A program made the position numbers and the translations under genes. Below the pieces are notes generated by a model. It searched no databases. It was given only the letters and a program-made list of their open reading frames with translations, and was not told the origin of the DNA. From Pseudomonadales bacterium (GTDB lineage: Bacteria; Pseudomonadota; Gammaproteobacteria; Pseudomonadales; Pseudohongiellaceae), in NCBI GenBank assembly GCA_024234365.1, contig JACKOK010000001.1:186001-250000 (forward strand): 64,000 nt of DNA, given 5' to 3'. Shown here piece by piece: positions 8,240 to 16,863 of the stretch. Every line of letters begins with the position of its first letter. The stretch's first letter is position 1.

Positions 8240-9385
8240 TTGAGTAATACAGCAGTACTGGCATTGGAAGATGGCAGTATATTTCGTGGCCGGGCGATCG
8301 GAGCCCATGGCATGTCCAGTGGCGAGGTGGTCTTCAACACCTCCATGACGGGGTATCAGGAAATTTTGACTGACCCGTCCTATGCGCGCCAGATCGTCAC
8401 GCTTACCTATCCACATATCGGCAATACCGGCGCCAATGAGGAGGACAACGAGTCTCCCAATGTCTGGGCGTCCGGGCTTGTCATTCGGGATCTTTCCCGC
8501 ATTGCCAGTAACTGGCGGCATGAAACCGATCTCGAAACCTTTCTCAAGGCGCGCAATGTGGTTGCCATCGCCGAGATTGATACGCGCCGCCTGACGCGCC
8601 TGCTGCGGGACAAGGGGCCGATGAACGGTTGCCTGCTCAGCGGTGAGGCACTCGCCGCGGGCGGGGAAGAGAAAGCGCTGGAGCAGGCGAGACTGTTCCC
8701 CGGGCTCAAGGGCATGGATCTGGCCAAAGAGGTCACGACCCCTCAGTCCTATGAATGGTCATCCGGGCTGTGGCAGCGTGGTGTGGGGCATCCCGAGAGC
8801 ACGCGCACGGAGCCTTTCCATGTGGTGGCCTACGATTTCGGTGTGAAGCGCAATATTCTGCGTCACCTGTCGGATCGCAACTGCCGCGTCACGGTCGTGC
8901 CGGCACAGACTTCGGCCGACGATGTGCTCGCGCTGTCTCCGGACGGAATTTTTCTGTCCAACGGCCCAGGCGACCCCGAGCCCTGTGATTACGCGATTGC
9001 GGCTACGAAGCGTTTCCTGGAGTTGGATATCCCTGTGTTCGGGATTTGCCTGGGTTGCCAGATTCTGGCGCTGGCCTGTGGTGCGCAAACCGTCAAGATG
9101 CGCCTGGGACACCATGGTGCGAACCATCCTGTGCTGGATATCGCCAGCGCGACGGTATTCATTACCAGCCAGAACCACGGCTTTGCGGTGGATGAGAAAA
9201 CACTGCCGGCAAACCTGAAGGCCACGCACCGTTCCCTGTTCGACGGCTCCCTGCAAGGGGTGGCGCGTACTGACAAGCCGGCGTTTGCCTTCCAGGGTCA
9301 TCCCGAAGCGAGCCCCGGGCCCCATGATATTACCTCCCTGTTTGATCGCTTCATCGATCTGATGAAGGCTCAGGGCGGTCGCTGA
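8240..9385 (+). CDS. carA: Carbamoyl-phosphate synthase small subunit
   Basis: CarA is the glutaminase subunit that feeds ammonia to CarB for carbamoyl phosphate, the precursor of pyrimidines and arginine. The 381-residue product has the N-terminal CPSase domain (ALEDGSIFRGRAIGA, FNTSMTGYQEILTDPSY) and a C-terminal class I glutamine amidotransferase domain with the nucleophile in PVFGICLGCQILAL and the His-Glu pair in FQGHPEASPGP. The residue after LG is Cys here, whereas GICLGHQ is usual. The start is TTG at 8240 with GGGAG six bases upstream. carB follows 102 bp downstream and greA closes the operon. Confidence 0.97.
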   Translation: MSNTAVLALEDGSIFRGRAIGAHGMSSGEVVFNTSMTGYQEILTDPSYARQIVTLTYPHIGNTGANEEDNESPNVWASGLVIRDLSRIASNWRHETDLETFLKARNVVAIAEIDTRRLTRLLRDKGPMNGCLLSGEALAAGGEEKALEQARLFPGLKGMDLAKEVTTPQSYEWSSGLWQRGVGHPESTRTEPFHVVAYDFGVKRNILRHLSDRNCRVTVVPAQTSADDVLALSPDGIFLSNGPGDPEPCDYAIAATKRFLELDIPVFGICLGCQILALACGAQTVKMRLGHHGANHPVLDIASATVFITSQNHGFAVDEKTLPANLKATHRSLFDGSLQGVARTDKPAFAFQGHPEASPGPHDITSLFDRFIDLMKAQGGR

Positions 9386-9399
9386 ACCACATTGCTTGT

Positions 9400-9419
9400 C
9401 CGGCGGCCCTGTCCGCCGG
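9400..9419. other. Small hairpin between carA and carB
   Basis: CCGGCGG (9400-9406) and CCGCCGG (9413-9419) form a perfect 7-bp stem with a 6-nt loop in the 102-bp carA-carB gap. No T-run follows, so it is more likely an mRNA stability or spacing element than a terminator. Confidence 0.4.
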
Positions 9420-9487
9420 GCCGAACAGAAGATGAACCGGTTGTCGCTTTCGCGGAAGCGCACGGCCACTAGACCTACGGTTTGAAT

Positions 9488-12400
9488 ATGCCTAAACGAT
9501 CCGACATCAACAGTATCCTAATTCTCGGTGCAGGCCCCATTGTCATTGGACAGGCCTGCGAGTTTGACTATTCCGGCGCCCAGGCCTGTCAGGCACTGCG
9601 CGAGGAAGGTTATCGCGTCATTCTCGTCAACTCGAACCCGGCGACCATCATGACGGATCCGGCAATGGCGGATGCCACCTATATTGAGCCGGTAACCTGG
9701 GAGATCGTTGAGAAGATCATCGAGAAGGAGCGGCCGGATGCCATCCTCCCGACCATGGGCGGGCAGACGGCGCTGAACTGTGCTCTCGATCTCAATCGCC
9801 ACGGGGTTCTGGAGAAGTATGGCGTTGAGCTGATCGGTGCGAGCTGTGAGGCCATCGACAAGGCCGAGAATCGCGAGCTGTTTGACAAGGCCATGAGATC
9901 CATCGGCCTGGAAACGCCAGCTCACGGCATGGCACACAATATGGATGAGGCCTTTGAGGCGCTGGAGCAGGTGGGCTTCCCCTGTATCGTGCGCCCCTCG
10001 TTCACACTGGGTGGCAGCGGTGGTGGTATCGCCTATAACAAGGAAGAGTTCATCGAGATCTGTACCCGCGGTCTCGAGCTGTCTCCGATCAATGAATTGC
10101 TGATTGATGAATCCCTGATTGGCTGGAAGGAATATGAGCTCGAGGTGGTGCGGGATCGTAATGACAACTGCATCATCGTGTGTACCATCGAGAACTTTGA
10201 CGCCATGGGGGTGCACACGGGTGACTCCATTACGGTGGCTCCCTCCCAGACCCTCACGGACAAGGAATATCAGATTCTGCGTAATGCGGCGATTGCGGTA
10301 TTGCGGGAAATCGGCGTGGAGACCGGCGGTTCGAATGTGCAGTTCGGCATGTGTCCGCGGACCGGCCGGGTTGTCATCATCGAGATGAATCCGCGTGTGT
10401 CCCGCTCCTCGGCGCTGGCCTCCAAGGCCACCGGCTTCCCGATTGCCCGTGTCGCGGCAAAACTGGCGGTGGGCTACACCCTGGATGAGCTGCGCAATGA
10501 AATTACCGGCGGTGCCACGCCCTCCTCGTTTGAGCCGACCATTGACTATGTGGTCACCAAGATCCCGCGTTTCACGTTTGAAAAATTCCCGGAAACCAAC
10601 GATCGCATTACCACGCAGATGAAGTCGGTGGGCGAAGTGATGGCCATCGGGCGTACTTTCCAGGAATCCATCCAGAAGGCCCTGCGAGGTCTGGAGGTTG
10701 GGGTGTCAGGGTTTGACCCGGTGCTGGAAACAGGGCTCAGCGATGCCATGGACATTCTCAAGCGCGAGCTGAAGGATGCCGGTGGCGAGCGCGTCTGGTA
10801 TATCGCCGATGCCTTCCGTCAGGGCTGGACAGTGGAAACCGTTGCGGAGTTGACCGGCATCGATCCCTGGTTCCTGGTGCAGATCGAGGATCTGATACAG
10901 GAAGAGGCGCGCATGGCGTCCATGACGCTGGAGCAGTTTGATCGCGACACACTCTTCCGCATCAAGCAGAAAGGCTTTTCCGATGCGCGTATTGCCACCC
11001 TGCTGAATCTGCCCGAAATGAAGGTGCAGCAGCATCGTCACGCGCTGGGCATTCGTCCGGTCTACAAGCGCGTGGATACCTGTGCCGCGGAATTTGTGTC
11101 CACAACCGCCTATATGTATTCCACCTATGAGGAGGAGTGCGAGGCGCTGCCTTCCGGGCGCAAGAAGATCATGGTGCTGGGTGGCGGGCCGAACCGCATC
11201 GGCCAGGGCATCGAGTTCGATTACTGTTGTGTGCACGCAGCGCTGGCGATGCGGGAAGATGGTTACGAGACCATCATGGTGAACTGCAACCCGGAGACAG
11301 TGTCCACGGACTACAATATTTCGGATCGTCTCTACTTCGAACCGGTTACCTTCGAAGACGTCATCGAAATTGCACAACTGGAGAAACCCCACGGCGTCAT
11401 CGTGCAGTTTGGCGGGCAGACGCCGCTGAACCTGGTGACCCGGCTGGAGGCGGCCGGTGTGCCCATCATCGGTACCTCTGCCGATGCGATTGATCTGGCG
11501 GAAGACCGCGAACGTTTCCAGCGCATGATTCAGAAGCTGGGGCTGAAACAGCCGCCGAACTGCATCGTGCGCAGCTTCGAGGAAAGTATTGCGGCAGCCG
11601 AACGTATCTCCTACCCCCTGGTGGTGCGCCCCTCCTATGTGCTGGGTGGCCGTGCCATGGAAATCGTGTACAACGAGGAAGAGCTGCGCCGCTATATGCG
11701 CCATTCAGTGAAGGTGGGTAATGAAAGCCCGGTGTTGCTGGACTACTTCCTGAATGCGGCAATCGAAATTGACGTGGACCTGGTCAGTGATGGCGAGCAG
11801 GTGGTGGTTGGCGCGATCATGCAGCATATTGAGCAGGCGGGTGTGCACTCGGGCGATTCGGCCTGTTCGTTGCCCCCCTATAACCTGTCCGCCGATGTGC
11901 AGAACCGCATTCGCGAACAGGTGACCATGCTGGCGCGTGAACTGAAAGTCGTGGGGCTGATGAATACGCAGCTGGCTTATCAGGATGGTGAAATCTATGT
12001 GATCGAGGTGAACCCCCGTGCCTCGCGTACCGTGCCATTTGTCTCTAAATGCATCGGGGTTTCCCTTGCCAAGGTTGCCGCACGCTGCATGGCTGGTCGA
12101 AGTCTGAAAGAGCAGGGTTTTGAAAAAGAAATTGTGCCGCGTAATTTTGCTGTCAAGGAAGCGGTGTTCCCCTTCAATAAATTCCCTGGCGTAGACCCGA
12201 TCCTTGGGCCGGAGATGAAGTCTACCGGCGAAGTGATGGGGGTAGGGCGAACCTTCGCCGAAGCCTTTGCCAAATCGCAGATTGGTGCCGGGGAAGAAAT
12301 GAAGGCCGGTGGTGCGGTCTTCATCAGTGTGCGTGATGCCGATAAACCACGAGTAGCGGAAGTGGCTCGCAAGCTGCACAAACTGGGCTTTGCCTTGTTG

Positions 12401-12703
12401 GCGACACATGGCACGGCTACCGTGATCGCAGACCAGGGCCTGCCTGTGACACCGGTCAACAAGGTCAACGAAGGGCGCCCGCATATTGTGGACATGATCA
12501 AGAACGACGAAGTGCAGCTGGTGGTTAATACCACGGAAGGCAAACAGGCGATTGCGGACTCCTCGATCATCCGCCGTACCGCCTTGCGCCATGACGTGCC
12601 CTGCACCACAACGGTTGCCGGTGCGCTGGCGGTCTGTGAAGCGCTGGAGTTCGGTGATAAGCTCTCGGTGTACACGATTCAGGAGCTGCACGCAGAACTA
12701 TGA
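9488..12703 (+). CDS. carB: Carbamoyl-phosphate synthase large subunit
   Basis: CarB makes carbamoyl phosphate from bicarbonate, ammonia and two ATP. The 1071-residue product has the duplicated architecture of the family: two ATP-grasp halves, each starting with a related motif (SILILGAGPIVIGQACEFDYSG near residue 10 and IMVLGGGPNRIGQGIEFDYCC near 560), followed by a C-terminal MGS-like allosteric domain (VFISVRDADKPRVAEVARKL onwards). ATG at 9488 gives the canonical MPKRSDINSI; an in-frame TTG lies two codons upstream. The stop codon overlaps the greA start as ATGA. Confidence 0.98.
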   Translation: MPKRSDINSILILGAGPIVIGQACEFDYSGAQACQALREEGYRVILVNSNPATIMTDPAMADATYIEPVTWEIVEKIIEKERPDAILPTMGGQTALNCALDLNRHGVLEKYGVELIGASCEAIDKAENRELFDKAMRSIGLETPAHGMAHNMDEAFEALEQVGFPCIVRPSFTLGGSGGGIAYNKEEFIEICTRGLELSPINELLIDESLIGWKEYELEVVRDRNDNCIIVCTIENFDAMGVHTGDSITVAPSQTLTDKEYQILRNAAIAVLREIGVETGGSNVQFGMCPRTGRVVIIEMNPRVSRSSALASKATGFPIARVAAKLAVGYTLDELRNEITGGATPSSFEPTIDYVVTKIPRFTFEKFPETNDRITTQMKSVGEVMAIGRTFQESIQKALRGLEVGVSGFDPVLETGLSDAMDILKRELKDAGGERVWYIADAFRQGWTVETVAELTGIDPWFLVQIEDLIQEEARMASMTLEQFDRDTLFRIKQKGFSDARIATLLNLPEMKVQQHRHALGIRPVYKRVDTCAAEFVSTTAYMYSTYEEECEALPSGRKKIMVLGGGPNRIGQGIEFDYCCVHAALAMREDGYETIMVNCNPETVSTDYNISDRLYFEPVTFEDVIEIAQLEKPHGVIVQFGGQTPLNLVTRLEAAGVPIIGTSADAIDLAEDRERFQRMIQKLGLKQPPNCIVRSFEESIAAAERISYPLVVRPSYVLGGRAMEIVYNEEELRRYMRHSVKVGNESPVLLDYFLNAAIEIDVDLVSDGEQVVVGAIMQHIEQAGVHSGDSACSLPPYNLSADVQNRIREQVTMLARELKVVGLMNTQLAYQDGEIYVIEVNPRASRTVPFVSKCIGVSLAKVAARCMAGRSLKEQGFEKEIVPRNFAVKEAVFPFNKFPGVDPILGPEMKSTGEVMGVGRTFAEAFAKSQIGAGEEMKAGGAVFISVRDADKPRVAEVARKLHKLGFALLATHGTATVIADQGLPVTPVNKVNEGRPHIVDMIKNDEVQLVVNTTEGKQAIADSSIIRRTALRHDVPCTTTVAGALAVCEALEFGDKLSVYTIQELHAEL

Positions 12704-13176
12704 GAAAAGTCCCCATGACCGTGGCAGGTGCCGAGCGCCTGCGCGAAGAACTGAACGAGCTGAAAACCGAACGTCGTCCCCGCATCATTCAGGCGATTGC
12801 GGAGGCTCGCGAGCACGGCGATCTCAAGGAGAACGCCGAGTATCATGCGGCGCGCGAACAACAGAGTTTCTGCGAAGGTCGCATCAAGGAGATCGAGGGC
12901 AAGCTGGCTGATTCGGAAGTGATCGATGTGCGGGCCATTCCCAATACCGGGCGTGTGATCTTCGGGGCAACGGTCACGCTGCTCAATATCGATACGGATG
13001 CGGAAGTGGTGTATCAGATCGTGGGTGAGGACGAGGCCGATGTGAAGGCCGGTCGCATCTCCGTGGCATCACCCATCTCGCGTGCCATCATGGGCAAGGA
13101 AGTGGGTGAGGATATTGTGGTCAAGGCGCCGGCAGGCGATGTGGACTACGAAATCGTCAAAGTCGAGCACCTGTAA
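12700..13176 (+). CDS. greA: Transcription elongation factor GreA
   Basis: GreA inserts its coiled-coil tip into the secondary channel of RNA polymerase and stimulates cleavage of backtracked transcripts. The 158-residue product starts MRKVPMTVAGAERLREEL, and the acidic tip lies in EAREHGDLKENAEYHAAREQQ (about residues 30-50). The C-terminal FKBP-like domain ends with AGDVDYEIVKVEHL. It overlaps carB by four bases, so it is translationally coupled, as in the known carA-orf-carB-greA operon of Pseudomonas aeruginosa; the extra orf is absent here. Confidence 0.97.
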   Translation: MRKVPMTVAGAERLREELNELKTERRPRIIQAIAEAREHGDLKENAEYHAAREQQSFCEGRIKEIEGKLADSEVIDVRAIPNTGRVIFGATVTLLNIDTDAEVVYQIVGEDEADVKAGRISVASPISRAIMGKEVGEDIVVKAPAGDVDYEIVKVEHL

Positions 13177-13193
13177 ACGCAGGTGCCACCTCT

Positions 13194-13508
13194 TTAGTGT
13201 GGCTGGAATCTCAGGATATTGGACAGTTTCGGGTTCGGTTTCTCGGCCGCCCGGAACAACACGGCGACGTTGCCAATGCTCTGAACCAGCTGGGCGCCAG
13301 ACGCCGCACAGATTTCCTGTGTTATCTCTTTGCGGGCTTCCCGGTCTGCGGCAAATATCTTGATCTTGATGAGCTCGTGCCGGTTCAGGGCGCGGTCGAT
13401 CTCCTCGTTGACATTCTCGGTCAGCCCTTTTTGTGCGATGGTCACAACCGGTGACAGGGTGTGGGCGATGGTGCGCAGATGTTTCTTGTCGTGGGGAGAC
13501 TGTTTCAT
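13194..13508 (-). CDS. yhbY: YhbY-type ribosome-assembly RNA-binding protein
   Basis: This CRM-domain protein associates with pre-50S particles. The 104-residue product has the family core AHTLSPVVTIAQKGLTENVNEEIDRAL and HELIKIKIFAADREARKEI, with the G-x-x-x glycine loop near residue 28. It lies in its usual place between greA and ftsH but is transcribed towards greA, with an 18-bp gap. The tail (PKLSNILRFQPH) is a little longer than in E. coli. Confidence 0.93.
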   Translation of the reverse strand: MKQSPHDKKHLRTIAHTLSPVVTIAQKGLTENVNEEIDRALNRHELIKIKIFAADREARKEITQEICAASGAQLVQSIGNVAVLFRAAEKPNPKLSNILRFQPH

Positions 13509-13976
13509 GATGTGTGTCGTGCTGTCCGGCCGGCAGAAAAAGAGGCGTCATTGTAGCCTAGCGGACAAAATACACAACCTGCCCCGAGTTTCCGGCGGGA
13601 TCGTAATGCTTGGACTTTTTTGTCGGTGATCTTGTAATATCGACGGCAGCTCCCAATATTCGAAGGCGTGGGTAATAAGACAGAGTCGCCTTGCAATCCT
13701 GCGGGACGTGCCCGTTCCGGGTATCGTTGCCGCCCTCACAGCTCTGCAATGCAATGAAGGCCTGCCGGTTCCGGTCTGCTAAGGTTCGGAAAACATTGGA
13801 AAAGTACCAGGGGGTTGGGCTGCCTGGTGCGCATTGATTGGGGTGGTGTCTGAACAGCCAGGCCGTTAAGGCCAACAGATTCAACAAGACAGTTCCGGTG
13901 CATGTGCCGGAGGTGTCCGCGCAATGCTTCACAGCATGCGCAATCCCGGGTTAACAACGCATAGGGGGATGGTCCC
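13509..13976. other. 468-bp gap where rlmE is normally found
   Basis: In E. coli and Pseudomonas the 23S rRNA methyltransferase gene rlmE (about 620 bp) lies between yhbY and ftsH. This gap is too short for it, and I see no RlmE motif such as DLGAAPGGW in any frame. Short open frames here look like chance. The sequence probably serves as the long ftsH leader; a candidate promoter lies within it. Confidence 0.6.
13610..13638 (+). promoter_or_regulatory. Candidate ftsH promoter
   Basis: TTGGAC (13610-13615) and TGTAAT (13633-13638) are 17 bp apart, a plausible sigma-70 pair. CTTGTA at 13631 followed 13 bp later by CTCCCAAT also loosely resembles a heat-shock sigma-32 site, which would suit ftsH. 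Either implies a leader of about 300 nt. Both are weak matches. Confidence 0.35.
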
Positions 13977-15911
13977 TTGAATGATATGGCTAAAAATTTA
14001 CTGCTCTGGATGGTGATCGCCGCCGTTCTGCTGACGGTGTTCAACAACATCAACCAGGAAACCGGCAGTGTTTCCGTCACCTACTCCGATTTTGTCAAGG
14101 AAGTGCGGGCCGGGCAGGTGCGCTCCGTCACCATTTCCGGCATTTCCGTGTCGGGGCGACGTATGGACAACACCCAGTTCAGTACCACCATTCCGATGAT
14201 CGGGGATGATCAGCTGATGAATGATCTCTTCAACAACGGTGTGGAGATCGTCGGGGCAGAGCCCGAGCGGCAGAGCATCTGGTCCCAGTTGTTCGTGGCG
14301 AGTTTCCCGATTCTGATCATCATCGGCCTGTTCTTCTTTTTCATGCGGCAGATGCAGGGCGGTGCCGGCGGTGGCAAGGGCGGCCCTATGTCCTTTGGCA
14401 AGAGCAAGGCCAAGCTGTTGGGTGAGGATCAGATCAAGGTGACCTTTGCCGATGTCGCTGGCGTCGATGAAGCCAAGGAAGACGTAAAGGAACTGGTTGA
14501 TTTCCTGCGCGAGCCGGACAAGTTCCAACGCCTGGGTGGTCGTATTCCGCGCGGCATCCTGATGGTGGGGCAGCCGGGTACCGGTAAAACCCTGCTGGCC
14601 AAGGCAATTGCCGGTGAGGCCAAGGTGCCTTTCTTTTCCATTTCCGGCTCCGACTTCGTGGAAATGTTCGTCGGGGTTGGTGCCTCCCGCGTGCGTGACA
14701 TGTTCGATCAGGCCAAGAAACAGTCTCCCTGCATCATCTTTATTGATGAGATCGATGCGGTGGGCCGTCATCGGGGGGCCGGCCTGGGTGGCGGGCACGA
14801 TGAGCGTGAGCAGACTCTGAACCAGTTGCTGGTGGAGATGGACGGCTTTGAGGCCAATGACGGTATTATTGTCATCGCGGCTACCAACCGCCCCGATGTG
14901 CTCGACCCGGCCTTGCTGCGCCCGGGGCGTTTTGACCGCCAGGTCGTGGTCGGCCTGCCCGATATCCGTGGCCGTGAACAGATTCTGAAAGTGCATATGC
15001 GCAAGGTGCCCATCGACGAGCGCGTAAATGCCTCTGTCATTGCCCGTGGCACGCCCGGTTTCTCGGGTGCCGATCTTGCCAATCTGGTGAACGAAGCGGC
15101 ACTGTTTGCTGCCCGTGGCAATCGCAAGCTGGTGACCATGGAGGAGTTTGAGAAGGCCAAGGACAAGATCATGATGGGCGCCGAGCGCAAGTCCATGGTC
15201 ATGTCTGACAAGGAGAAGCTCAACACTGCCTATCACGAGTCCGGCCACGCCATCGTCGGGCGTCTGATGCCGGAGCATGACCCGGTATACAAGGTCAGTA
15301 TTATTCCGCGCGGCAGGGCTCTGGGTGTCACCATGTTTCTGCCGGAAGAAGACCGCTACAGCCTGAGCAAACAGGGTATTCTCAGCCAGATCTGCAGCCT
15401 GTACGGCGGGCGGATTGCCGAAGAGATGACGCTGGGCTCGGAAGGGGTGACCACGGGAGCCTCCAACGACATTCAGCGGGCCACCGACATGGCACGCAAT
15501 ATGGTTACCAAGTGGGGCTTGTCCGAAAAGCTCGGCCCCCTGATGTATGCCGAGGATGACGGAGAGGTTTTCCTGGGGCGTGGTACATCGTCGAACTCCA
15601 AGGCGCATTCCGGGGAGACCGCCAAGATCATTGATGAAGAGATCAAGCGCATCATCGATGAGTGCTACGGTAAGGCCAAGCACATCCTGGAAGAGAACCG
15701 GGACAAGCTCGAGCTGATGAAGGATGCCCTGCTGGAGTACGAAACCATTGATACGGACCAGATCAGTGACATCATGGCGGGGCACAAGCCGCGTCCGCCG
15801 GCGGACTGGAGCAGTGATGACAGTGGTTCCGGTTCGGCGCATAGCAGCTCCCGCAAGCCGGAGAGCAGTTCGGGGGACAGCACGATCGGCGGTCCGGCAA
15901 GCGAGCACTGA
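13977..15911 (+). CDS. ftsH: ATP-dependent zinc metalloprotease FtsH
   Basis: FtsH is a hexameric inner-membrane AAA+ protease that degrades membrane and short-lived proteins, including LpxC and sigma-32 in E. coli. It has two transmembrane helices (about residues 7-24 and 109-127) around a periplasmic domain, then Walker A GQPGTGKT (about 198), Walker B CIIFIDEIDAVG, the second region of homology NRPDVLDPALLRPGRFDR and the zinc motif HESGH (about 420). Walker A has GQPG where GPPG is usual. The start is TTG at 13977, nine bases after GGGGGA; ATG at 13986 (MAKNLLLW) is the alternative. The Ser/Gly-rich tail is ordinary. folP follows after 46 bp. Confidence 0.97.
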   Translation: MNDMAKNLLLWMVIAAVLLTVFNNINQETGSVSVTYSDFVKEVRAGQVRSVTISGISVSGRRMDNTQFSTTIPMIGDDQLMNDLFNNGVEIVGAEPERQSIWSQLFVASFPILIIIGLFFFFMRQMQGGAGGGKGGPMSFGKSKAKLLGEDQIKVTFADVAGVDEAKEDVKELVDFLREPDKFQRLGGRIPRGILMVGQPGTGKTLLAKAIAGEAKVPFFSISGSDFVEMFVGVGASRVRDMFDQAKKQSPCIIFIDEIDAVGRHRGAGLGGGHDEREQTLNQLLVEMDGFEANDGIIVIAATNRPDVLDPALLRPGRFDRQVVVGLPDIRGREQILKVHMRKVPIDERVNASVIARGTPGFSGADLANLVNEAALFAARGNRKLVTMEEFEKAKDKIMMGAERKSMVMSDKEKLNTAYHESGHAIVGRLMPEHDPVYKVSIIPRGRALGVTMFLPEEDRYSLSKQGILSQICSLYGGRIAEEMTLGSEGVTTGASNDIQRATDMARNMVTKWGLSEKLGPLMYAEDDGEVFLGRGTSSNSKAHSGETAKIIDEEIKRIIDECYGKAKHILEENRDKLELMKDALLEYETIDTDQISDIMAGHKPRPPADWSSDDSGSGSAHSSSRKPESSSGDSTIGGPASEH

Positions 15912-15957
15912 GCAGTGGGTGTGCCATCGCCGATGGCAGCCCTGAGCGGAGGTTCAG

Positions 15958-16863
15958 GTGGGTGCGCTTTCAATCAGGGTCGGTGACCGTGTCATCGACC
16001 TTTCCTCTCCCATCGTCATGGGGATTCTTAATACAACGCCTGATTCATTTTCCGATGGCGGGCAGTTGCGCGCCGGGGAGCATGATAGTGCCTTTCGCGT
16101 AAGCGTGGACAAGGCGCTGCAAAAGGCCGCAGCCATGCTTGGCGAGGGAGCCAGCATTATCGATGTCGGGGGTGAATCCACCCGGCCCGGTGCTCTCCCG
16201 GTCAGTGAACAGGAAGAAATAGACAGGGTATTGCCCGTGGTGGAGGCCCTGCGTCAGCGCCTGGACGTTGCGGTGTCCGTGGACACCAGTCGTGCGGGCG
16301 TCATGCGCGCGGCCATCGCTGCCGGTGCCGGTCTGGTGAATGATGTGCGTGCCCTGGCTCAAGCGGGCACTGCGGCGCTGTTGGCGCCCCGCCGCGATGT
16401 CAGCATCTGTCTGATGCATATGCGCGGCCAGCCGGAAACCATGCAGGAACAGGTGGCCTATGAAGACGTTGTTGCGGAAGTAAAGGCTTTCCTGCAACAG
16501 CGCATTCAGTACTGTCTCGATGCGGGCATTGAGCGCGAGCGGCTGATCGTGGATCCGGGCTTTGGTTTTGGCAAAACGGTGGCGCACAATTACCAGCTGC
16601 TTCGCGAACTGGCGTGTTTTGAGGGCCTGGGGCTGCCGGTGCTTGTCGGTGTTTCGCGCAAGTCGATGTTGGGCGCAGTCACCGACAGAGCGCCGGCTCA
16701 GCGCCTGGCTGCCGGTATAGCGGCGACGACTTACGCGCTTTGGCATGGTGCAGCAATAGTCCGCACCCATGATGTTGCCGAAACGGTGGATGCGATCCGG
16801 GTCTATGAGGCCCTGTCTGGAGTTCATGGATCAAAAGGTTGCGAGAATGAGTCAAAAAAATAA
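15958..16863 (+). CDS. folP: Dihydropteroate synthase
   Basis: FolP condenses hydroxymethyl-dihydropterin pyrophosphate (the FolK product) with p-aminobenzoate to form dihydropteroate, the sulfonamide target. Signatures are IVMGILNTTPDSFSDGG (about residues 18-34) and IIDVGGESTRPGA (about 64-76), with LIVDPGFGFGKT for the pterin pocket. The GTG start at 15958 has GGAGG nine bases upstream. The 301-residue protein is slightly longer than usual at its C-terminus, where the last 17 bp overlap glmM. Confidence 0.96.
   Translation: MGALSIRVGDRVIDLSSPIVMGILNTTPDSFSDGGQLRAGEHDSAFRVSVDKALQKAAAMLGEGASIIDVGGESTRPGALPVSEQEEIDRVLPVVEALRQRLDVAVSVDTSRAGVMRAAIAAGAGLVNDVRALAQAGTAALLAPRRDVSICLMHMRGQPETMQEQVAYEDVVAEVKAFLQQRIQYCLDAGIERERLIVDPGFGFGKTVAHNYQLLRELACFEGLGLPVLVGVSRKSMLGAVTDRAPAQRLAAGIAATTYALWHGAAIVRTHDVAETVDAIRVYEALSGVHGSKGCENESKK

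Noticed and set aside
13558..13932. 124-codon minus-strand frame in the yhbY-ftsH gap
   Set aside because: No ribosome site, no recognisable domain, and unusual composition. It is not a remnant of rlmE in any frame.
13998..15908. 636-codon open frame antisense to ftsH, and similar long antisense frames under carB, nusA, infB, pnp and others
   Set aside because: They mirror the codon bias of the GC-rich sense genes, are low in typical protein patterns and rich in His/Gln/Arg, and match no family.
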